Below the pieces are notes generated by a model. That model saw only the letters and a list, made by a program, of their open reading frames with translations, had not been told where the DNA came from and ran no database searches. A stretch of DNA of 64,000 nucleotides. It comes from Whitmania pigra. Lineage: Eukaryota > Annelida > Clitellata > Hirudinida > Haemopidae. This document shows positions 45,549 through 64,000 of this stretch, piece by piece; the stretch's first letter is position 1, and every line of letters starts with the position of its first letter. Position numbers and translations under genes: made by a program. The DNA is taken from the NCBI GenBank assembly GCA_021613335.1, contig JAJTWR010000251.1:1680501-1744500 (forward strand), given 5' to 3'.

Positions 45549-48500
45549 TTTATCAAAATAATATAATATATAAATATTATTATTTTTCAAATATATTATT
45601 ATTGCAGAGAATATTGTTATTCATATTATGCAAAGTTGAATCCTTTTCCATGTTCAATGCTCCTATAATTAACGTCTTTAAAATTGGAGTAAAATTACCA
45701 TTACTATCAAAATTTAAAATAATTAACCTAAAATGTATTGAAAATATGAAATAATTGTAAATAGAAAACTCTTAAAACTTACATTATTATCAACTTAATT
45801 ATAACCCCATTCCGGCACTAATAATTTCCAATTATAATGATAACATTGCACCCACTGGGTCTGATTGTGAGCCTTATATCTCCGTCGTAGGGTGTCTGAA
45901 GGACAGCGCATGAGGCCCATCTGGACATACTGAACCTTCTCTCATTATTTTCCATTTCCTGATCATATCTTGTCAACTGGTAATAAATTAATTTTTGGAT
46001 ACAAATCTTTCCAAATAGTAATAATGTGATTGGGGTTATTTATCCTTTGTCGACCCAGAATGGGCAATAATCCTCTAACCAGGCATCTGAACCTATCTCT
46101 GGGATGAACTTGTCCTAAGTCTGCCACTGCCGAAAAAACATTTCCATTGGCTTCCTGCCAAGTTCCCATACATTTGAATCTGATTTCTGGGAAAATTGAT
46201 GATAATATAAGTAATTACATAAAGAAAATATTATAAAAAGTATTTCAGTAGTCTTAATTAAGTTATTTATTTAATTTTTGCCATGACCTTGATGTTGATA
46301 TTTTTAAATTACATGATTCGAATAGGCATGTTCAATAATAGTAATAGACTTATGTTAAATTAATAAAGTGAAATGAAAAATTGAAAGCAATGAAAAAGTT
46401 GATATTGATATAAATTTTAAATTATTAATTAGAATTGGTTGGCATGCAGGTTGGCCGAATGGGAAGCGACGCTAACAACAGTCGTTATGTGTCGTGTTCG
46501 AAACCAGCACTGCCAGGGAGCGCCCTCGGGTAGGGGCGCTATATAAATGGTGGATCGATTAAGAAGTGTCACCGTCCTAATCATCTAGTCATGAAATAAA
46601 AGTTAATAAACTACATACACATACATACAAACAAATACACTAAGTAGTGCATTCACATCCTATCCGGATAATACAAAGCAATCGAAAAATCGGATAAATA
46701 CAAAAAGAGCAACAACTTTATCGAAATCACAATCGCTGCGGCATCGACCAATCAAAAACTAACTCGCCGTAAGAGAGCTTGCAACATCGGCACACTCCCC
46801 GAAGCTCATATCGAAAACTTGATTGTCCACGTACACTGAACCTGGAAGTTGGCAGGCTGTGATGAGGTTTTGGGGAGAATCGCAGATGCTGCCTCCTCCG
46901 TAATCCACCTCGTAACTGAAGCCGTAACAACCTTCTATGGTAGCCTTGCAATTAACAGTCTGAATGTCGATCCCTGGAGAGTGTTCTCATGTTTTCATTC
47001 ATTTTTATCTTATTCAATTAACTTATTAATGCTTTTAGGCATGCTTTGCTCATTTTTAATACAATCATTTCAAGTTGAACTTATTTTATTCAACCTACAT
47101 CGACGCATGTGTATCGATGTTTATGTTATCCTTACACAGGATGAGCAGTTACTTTATTTATTTTATTTTAAGACGGGGTAACATTATCGGGCAAAATGAT
47201 AAGTTCAAATGGCATATCCGAAAGGGTATCCATAGTCCCGCGTATGGATGGCCTGCATTTTACGATTTGTGAGAAATCATAAAACTAAGAGAACACTAGA
47301 AAAACACTCAGACTGCAGATGCAGCAGTTCAAGTTATCAAGTTTTTCGGATAACATCTTCAAATTTAAATTAGAGTGAGATTATAAAAAATTAATAAAAC
47401 GTAATCATATTTTTAAAATGTACTAAAAGCAATGAAACAGCTATTACGTAATAATTATTTCAAAAATTATCATTATTAATAATTAAGTAATTGCTCACTG
47501 AACATAGTCGTGAAATCCATGTTGACCTGTATTTGACTGCAGACATAATCAAACAATGAATCTTCGTCAACTTCCGAGGAAGACAAGCAAGAAGCTGAGA
47601 ATAATTGCAATTATGCCATTTATTTAAATTATTTTTAAATTACATCATTTATTTATTATTACAAACATTATTTACTGATTTCTAACATTTAAAAATTTCA
47701 ATCTTTCAACAGTCCAGAAACTCAAGTAAACGTTCTGAACTATCATAAGTACACTTAATGAATTAGAGTTAACTTACAAAATCTGTGCTGAATGACGTTG
47801 GGCGTTCTATAATGCAGGTCTTGACACTGGTAACAGTTCGATTTTCTGTTTGATATTTTATTCAATTTGAACAATTTATTGATTTTTCGTTATCATTATT
47901 ATCATCATTATTATTATTAATAATATATAATCTATATTGTGTTATTAATTCCGTTAAGTGAACAGGTGCTCTATAAATGTCAATTTTAATTTCCTATTCT
48001 ATAAAACAAGCTATAAATAGGTAAAATTCAATTTATGTGGCGTCTATTCCCAAAGGCGATGCAGGCTAGTCGGGAACACGACACAGTTCCTATTTATGCC
48101 TCTTTGCAAGTGCAAGACAATGAATAAAACTGAAATCATGGCAAACTCTGTTTACCTTTACGTCTTTTTGTTAAATTACGTACATATTATTTTTGTTCTA
48201 AATGTTCATTACTATGTTTCTGTGAAATTATTTCATAGCAAGAATAATTTGATGTAGTTTATTTTAATCGTGAATATTATTGTTACTGCTGTTATTATTT
48301 GAAAATAAAAATTGTGGAACAATTATTTGCATTTATATGGCAGAATTTTATAAAAATTGGCACATCATTTTATCATTTATTAATTCGAAAAAATTTATGA
48401 AAAATTTTCTAAAGTAAAGCATTTACAACTATTTCTGTTTCAATGACTAGAAATTCGGGAAGCTACCAGAATCACAATTCTAGATGATTAAGTTTTGAAA

Positions 48501-49400
48501 TTTTCTTTTTTTTAATACTATAAATTTCACCTGTTGTAAAAGAGAATCCTGAGATCTGATCTGTTGAAAGCATCCGTCGTGTCGGGGATGACCGCGATTC
48601 CGTAGCACTCTGCTTCACCGAGTTGTTCGTTTGAGAAGGTCCTCTCCGATATGACGGTGTTCAGTTCTGTCGACCTGTCTGTCGAGTAGAACTCTCCCCG
48701 AAAATACTCGGGGATTTCGCACGATGACGACACTGCAAGGAATTGATTTCATGCAAATGTTATTAAAAATCGATCTTGGTTTTGGTTAATTTTTCCTCCT
48801 TTGAAGAATGACCAAGACTGACCATGTTTCATGATTAAGAACGTGTTAATGTGAAATAGTAACAATAACAAAATGGTCAAATAGTTCAAGTTTCTTCTGT
48901 AAAATTAGCAGTTATTGTTATTTTATATATTTTTATAGCAAAAAACATATTATCTAACATATTGTCAATTAAAATATTATTTATATTAGTAAGTTAGTGC
49001 ATTATTATGGGTCCTTAACATGCCCACCATTTGACCAATCCAATGATATAAGTGAATGTTTATAAGCAGCCATAAAATCTTGAGAGCACAAAATATCGCT
49101 AACTTCAAGAGGCTGAAAAAGTCAAATTCATTTAAATAACTTAAAATTAAAATTCATAACGGAGTTGAATCAAAATAAAGGTATTTCACATTCTTTCATT
49201 CCTTCACTTTTTGATTATTAATTTAATTAAAGTTAATTTTTCTAAATTCTAAGAGCAACGAAAATAAATAAACGAAATTGCAATAACATCAGAATTATAA
49301 TAAAAAGAAAAATCTCACCAGACGATGAACAGTTTAAACAGGCAACGAGGACGACGACGATGCATTCCAAAAGCATCAAATCTGCTGGAGCAGTTACCAT
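40599..49400 (-). CDS. Secreted Cys-rich multidomain protein, paralogue A
   Basis: Fifteen exons, 5' to 3' on the minus strand: 49319-49400, 48531-48732, 47778-47845, 47499-47594, 46764-46973, 46080-46186, 45856-45976, 44940-45064, 44534-44634, 44275-44339, 43934-44074, 43200-43442, 42714-42820, 41027-41168 and 40599-40786. The sum is 1,998 nt (665 aa plus stop). A signal peptide (LECIVVVLVACLNC) is followed by repeated modules beginning CEIPEYFRGEFYS, CRFPRNFTGVYYMGGEYD and CPIGGRYTFIQEG, a pattern (Cys, Pro/Phe, Gly, aromatic) seen in uncharacterised metazoan extracellular proteins annotated with DUF7042-7045-type domains; that name is from memory. The function is unknown. It ends with SSSAPS, then a hydrophobic run containing nine Ile encoded by an ATC repeat, which could be a GPI-anchor signal or membrane segment. 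Paralogue B lies 1.5 kb upstream in tandem. Confidence 0.88.
40633..40664 (-). repeat. ATC microsatellite inside coding sequence (poly-Ile)
   Basis: Nine ATC codons in frame in the last exon of paralogue A, after FRIFYL and before TTSHYLRSFPAI and the stop at 40599-40601. The corresponding part of paralogue B has no repeat. Confidence 0.85.
43731..43894 (-). mobile_element. hAT-like MITE, copy 3 (inverted)
   Basis: On the minus strand it runs from CAGGGACCTAATTTGGGG to GAAATGAAGTCCCTTG and includes GATCGTCTTCCCACGTTGTG, matching the interior of copies 1 and 2. Flanking 8-mers match poorly (about 4 of 8). It lies in an intron of paralogue A. Confidence 0.7.
46440..46610 (+). mobile_element. 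tRNA-derived SINE
   Basis: Box A-like TTGGCCGAATGG (46451-46462) and box B-like TGTTCGAAACC (46495-46505) are spaced as in tRNA promoters, followed by GGGGCGCTATATAAATGG and a tail CACCGTCCTAATCATCTAG (46570-46588). The tail recurs inverted at 53037-53055, which shows a dispersed family. It lies in an intron of paralogue A, opposite to the gene. Confidence 0.75.
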
Positions 49401-50948
49401 CTTTCTAGTTCTTCCCACTATCCGGACCTATGTCGGTGTTCCATGGAATGAATGATAAAATGAGAATATTAATTACTTAAATATTAATGACTTTCTTATG
49501 CTCAGCAGCAGTTTATGCAAGCCGAAATAAAGCTCAATTTGAATGGCAAAGTTTGTCTATATATAAGATCTCCTCTCACCTTGCTGTCATCTCACCATTT
49601 TAATCAGGACCTTATTTAACTCCATCATTATTTCTACGCTAGTGCTTCTGTGGTCAATTTCATCGGTCCACATCGTCGCCATCAAAGATACACTAATAAA
49701 TTAATACAATAATAATTATTATAATAATATGTAATAATAACATTATTATAATAATAATAAAAATATTATTATTATTATTATATTAATCAATATAATATTA
49801 TTATATATTAACATTATTATTATCAATCATCACCATCATCATAATTACGTTTCGTCGCGGCTTTTGAAACAATAAAAATTAATTATTATTCAGAATTTCG
49901 CTTCTAGCATCGAGTGCCAACATGTGGCTTAATTTATTATTTTCATTAATTGTTTCTTCATTTCATCTTTCAATTTCAAACTATCTTTGCTTATTCTTTT
50001 TAATTCATTCTCTTTGTAGTGGCTTCATCAGAACAATTAAAGTTTCGTTGTTGGAAAAATCTGATTTCAATCTCAATACAAGACTCCCTAGAATGAAATT
50101 GAACAAACAACAAACAACAAATAAATAATTCCCAATTTAAGCACACAATTAAATTAATTGAAAATTTAAATATCCGATTTCCAATTTCCATTTAACATTT
50201 GACTCAGTAACATACGATAAGCGAATCGAAATGGATTTCACGCGTTCGTCATATCACGTTTCGCTCGCTAAATGAGCTTGAAATCGTTTTCACCTTTTAA
50301 GTCATTCCACCTGAACATTTCAATGCCTTGGCATCTGAATATCCAAACAGTCATTTTTTTCCACATCATAACCACTTTTTTTTAATTCTTGAAAACATCA
50401 ATTTTTTTGTGAATAATTCTACAACAAAATAAAAGCTTCTTGGGTGCGACTTCATTTAATCGCAAAGTGGGTTTGAATAGATTTTCAAGTCAGTAGTAAG
50501 AAATTTTTGTTTACATTGTTATAACGATTAAACTTACCATCAATTAATTTAATTAATTGTAATAACCATTTCATTCACTGCTTATCTGTTACTAGTGATA
50601 CCTGACGAGTGTACAAAAATTTATAAAATTATTATAATAAAATAAAGCGAGTACGTTGTTGCCCTTAATATTTATTCTTACATATTCTTCTTAGTAATTC
50701 CTCTGACGCTATTAATATTATTATTATTATTCATAAAATTAAAATAGTACTACATAAGAAGTTTCTGACCATTTATTGACTTATAAATGAAATAACTGTA
50801 AATCAGATGTGCCAACCAATTAAAAAGGACAAATAGAAAAGTTTTACTTGCATTTAAAAAAAAAACAACAAAAAGTGATTTATTTAAATTGAACGTCGAC
50901 ATAAAACATGGAACGAACACTGACACAAATATTTTCGAAACTACAAGA
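49401..50948. other. Intergenic gap between paralogues A and B
   Basis: 1.5 kb with ATT/AAT-rich stretches (about 49700-49820) and no coding feature. On the minus strand, TTATATATAG at 49558-49567 lies about 160 bp upstream of the paralogue A start codon and could be its TATA box. Confidence 0.5.
49558..49567 (-). promoter_or_regulatory. Possible TATA box of paralogue A
   Basis: TTATATATAG on the minus strand, about 160 bp upstream of the start codon. In an AT-rich genome such a match can arise by chance. Confidence 0.25.
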
Positions 50949-59265
<8,317 letters not shown>

Positions 59266-61629
59266 TCAAATCCAAACCGATTTCATCTTCAATTTCTCTT
59301 ATAAATAAACGGAGATCTTTTGCATCCGCCCGCCTCTATGCATTCTCGTTCGCTTTCTGGCTGCCTCTCACCTTTGCCGATCTTTCTCGCCGAGGTTAAG
59401 GATAAAGTTTCAAGCGTATTATAAAAATTAACTCTATTTTGTCAGTCATGCGCTAAAACAACGCTGCAATAAATGTGATTTTAATATTACGAATTATTTG
59501 CTTTTAGATGTCTGGAAAATTTTTTTGTTGACGATACACTAATTAACTTTATTATTTCTCGGAAGATCTAATTACTTGAGTAATCGAAGTCGAGATTTCC
59601 TGCTTGCTAAAAAGACTCAAATTTGTTCTCTAGATGGCAACTACTATCCAGAATGGATTTACTACCTGCCGAACTTATCAATAATTCAATAAATGCTCCG
59701 GATTTCTCTTGGCAGAGCAGATGTTTATTTTACTTTCGAGTTATGTTCGCGGGAGGGGTCGTGCTAAATAAGGGGTTCTTGGAGAAATTGTTTTTTTTTT
59801 CAATTTTTTTCCGTATGCTTTCCGGCTTTCTTATGGTCACGTGCTCCGTGGCGATTGTATTTACGAGGCCGTGTTGAGCATTTGTCTATTGAAATAGAGA
59901 AAAACTGTAACGAGCAATATGAAGTAATAGCTCTAAGAGGAATAGTAAGGTACGGACTTGAACAAAGTAATATTTGCTTGAGAATTAATCTTCTGAAATC
60001 GAGAACAGTTTCGCATGATGTATAATCATAAGGACAATCGAGAGATTACTCGGTGGTAGGTAACCAAACCTTTAAATAAGTCTTAAATTCCCATTGAGAT
60101 GAATTCAATTGCGCATCACCTTGTCGAATTCTTGGGCCTTAAAAGAGAGGACGGACGATTACCGAATCAGCTCAATAATCTAAACATCTCTATGAAAAGC
60201 CCATATTTAAAAATTCAATCATTTGAAAAGAATCATTGCCTTTTAAACCAAATAGGCATGGTTATATTGCTGGGCGAACCAAACAACGTATCATAGCATT
60301 TTATTTACAATAAATAGTGGTTCAAGAAGGTCTGTGATATCCTTTTTTAAAATCTCCTTTTAAAATCATTATCCAAATTTCGAGAGTTCCATTTTAATTG
60401 GTTCCATTAACTTACGATTGCTCCAAAGAGCATCGTTATCAGAGGCTGAGATTATAAGCAGGGTTCTTATAGGGGATGAAAAGTTTCAGAACATCGGTTA
60501 TTCCGCATAGTTTTGGACGGCTGGAGAGGCGATTGGTGATAAATAAAAGCAAATATGTGCACGAGTAAAGATTGGGCATTTGTCATTCTTACGTGTTTAC
60601 CCATCAGGTTGGCATGGAGCCTCCCAGGGGGACAGTGAAATAAATGGAATTATATATAATAAAATATAATAAATAGAATTATACTAGGGGATGTTTAAAA
60701 CAATGAAATAAATAGAATTAAAATAGGGGATGTCAAAAACAATGAAATAAATGGAATTATATATGAGGATATTAAAAACTTTTTTATTCTCGACTAACTC
60801 GTTTGGCCGAGAAGTTCGTCGAATTTGTCTCCAACGCCAAAAGAGTTTATTTAAGAAATATCATTAATTGTTAGTAAGCTTAAAATATATTTTTAATTCT
60901 GTTATTGTCTTATTTATTTTTTACTACAAAATATTGGCACAGATTTCATTCTAATTCAGGAGTCAGCGATATCGTGCCGGCTTTTTTTAACAAAATAGTG
61001 AAATACAAGCGGCTGAAACAAGTTATAATTTATACGATTTGTACGATTTCTTAATAAAGAAGAAATAAACAACATTTAATTTCGAGATATATCATTTTAA
61101 ATAACAAAAAAAGTTAAAAATGTAGATTCGTGAGCTTACAATTTTGAGAATGAATGACTTCTGAATGTCAACAAGACGCAAGAGGAAATAGAGGAAACCA
61201 GGGGCGCACAATGGCGCAGCGCACATGTCAGCTATAAAGGTTTGCCGCATGGGTGGTATTAGACGGGGTTAGTCTGGCGTGGAAAGAGAGGCGTCGTGCA
61301 GAGAACTGAAAAAGGCACATTTGTAGACGTTGCATGAAGGCAAGAATTAAGAAGGAAATCTTGATTTCTAAACAGGAAACTATATTAACTAAATAATTTT
61401 TTAAAGTATTAAATATTGAAAAACTGCAATGAAAGAATTATTTGTGATTAGAATGCCCACTAACAAAGAATTATCTTGACTCAGTTTAGAGAATAGAGTG
61501 CTCTGTAAATGAGATGACAGCATTGAGAAAATCAAATCTTATTTTGTCTTGCTTTTGAATCGGTGAGTAACTCACTATCATTTAATTAATTTAGTGTTGC
61601 ATGTGTCGGTTTTTGCTATTACTGGCACT
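59266..61629. other. Region upstream of paralogue B, no gene seen
   Basis: AT-rich unique sequence. Small open frames have no family features. A tandem repeat lies at 60635-60775. The promoter of paralogue B should be near 59270-59400, where on the minus strand only a weak TTTATAAG occurs. Confidence 0.5.
60635..60775 (+). repeat. Degenerate tandem repeat of about 50 bp
   Basis: Three copies of a unit containing GAAATAAATGGAATTA and AGGGGATGT. Confidence 0.8.
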
Positions 61630-61647
61630 GTTATTATTATTATTATG

Positions 61648-61717
<70 letters not shown>

Positions 61718-61743
61718 TATTATTATTATTATTATTGTTATTG

Positions 61744-61839
<96 letters not shown>

Positions 61840-61872
61840 TATATTATTATTATTATTATTATTATTATATTA

Positions 61873-61958
<86 letters not shown>

Positions 61959-61995
61959 GTTGTTGTTATTGTTATTATTATTATTATTATTATTA
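61630..61995 (+). repeat. ATT trinucleotide microsatellite
   Basis: About 365 bp of ATT with GTT variants and several single-base slips. The 138-codon frame across it encodes only Ile, Leu and Tyr runs and is not a gene. Confidence 0.95.

Positions 61996-64000
<2,005 letters not shown>

Overview
This is nuclear DNA from a bilaterian animal. It is AT-rich, its genes are split into many small exons with mostly GT-AG junctions, and it carries long ATT, ATG/ATC and CA microsatellites, tRNA-derived SINE-like sequences and short inverted-repeat transposons. The sodium channel is of the Nav1 type with an invertebrate-style inactivation gate. I infer a lophotrochozoan, perhaps an annelid, but the sequence does not prove this. 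No rRNA, tRNA gene, CRISPR array or prokaryotic operon was seen. All gene models were assembled by hand from splice signals, codon phase and family resemblance. Four of the five summed coding lengths are whole numbers of codons, and the fifth (whose first exon is missing) is too once the split codon at its start is set aside.

Layout. (1) About 2998-11596, plus strand: a secreted multidomain protein with an astacin-type domain, EGF, CUB, eight tandem PAN/apple-like modules, a Cys-rich module and a thrombospondin type 1 repeat. The astacin active site is destroyed, so it is a predicted pseudoprotease. (2) 11895-14153, minus strand: a six-exon type II membrane DXD glycosyltransferase (363 aa), convergent with gene 1, with about 300 bp between the stop codons. 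(3) 14950-35121, minus strand: a complete voltage-gated sodium channel alpha subunit in about 27 exons (about 2018 aa), with DEKA selectivity filter, LFM inactivation motif, one U12-type AT-AC intron and one GC-AG intron. Its introns hold a 700-bp minisatellite, SINE-like sequences, two MITE copies and a 1.5-kb inserted block. (4) 35122-40598: intergenic, dominated by trinucleotide arrays. (5) 40599-49400 and 50949-59265, minus strand: two tandem paralogues (665 and 658 aa) of a secreted Cys-rich protein family of unknown function. They differ by one intron and have unrelated C-terminal tails; in one copy the tail is encoded by an ATC microsatellite. (6) 59266-64000: no gene seen, only simple repeats.

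The genes are not obviously functionally linked. The most notable points are the inactivated astacin carrying an expanded PAN array with all modules on symmetric phase-1 exons, the paralogue pair with its intron difference and repeat-encoded tail, the minor-spliceosome intron in the sodium channel, and a short hAT-like MITE family with recognisable target-site duplications.
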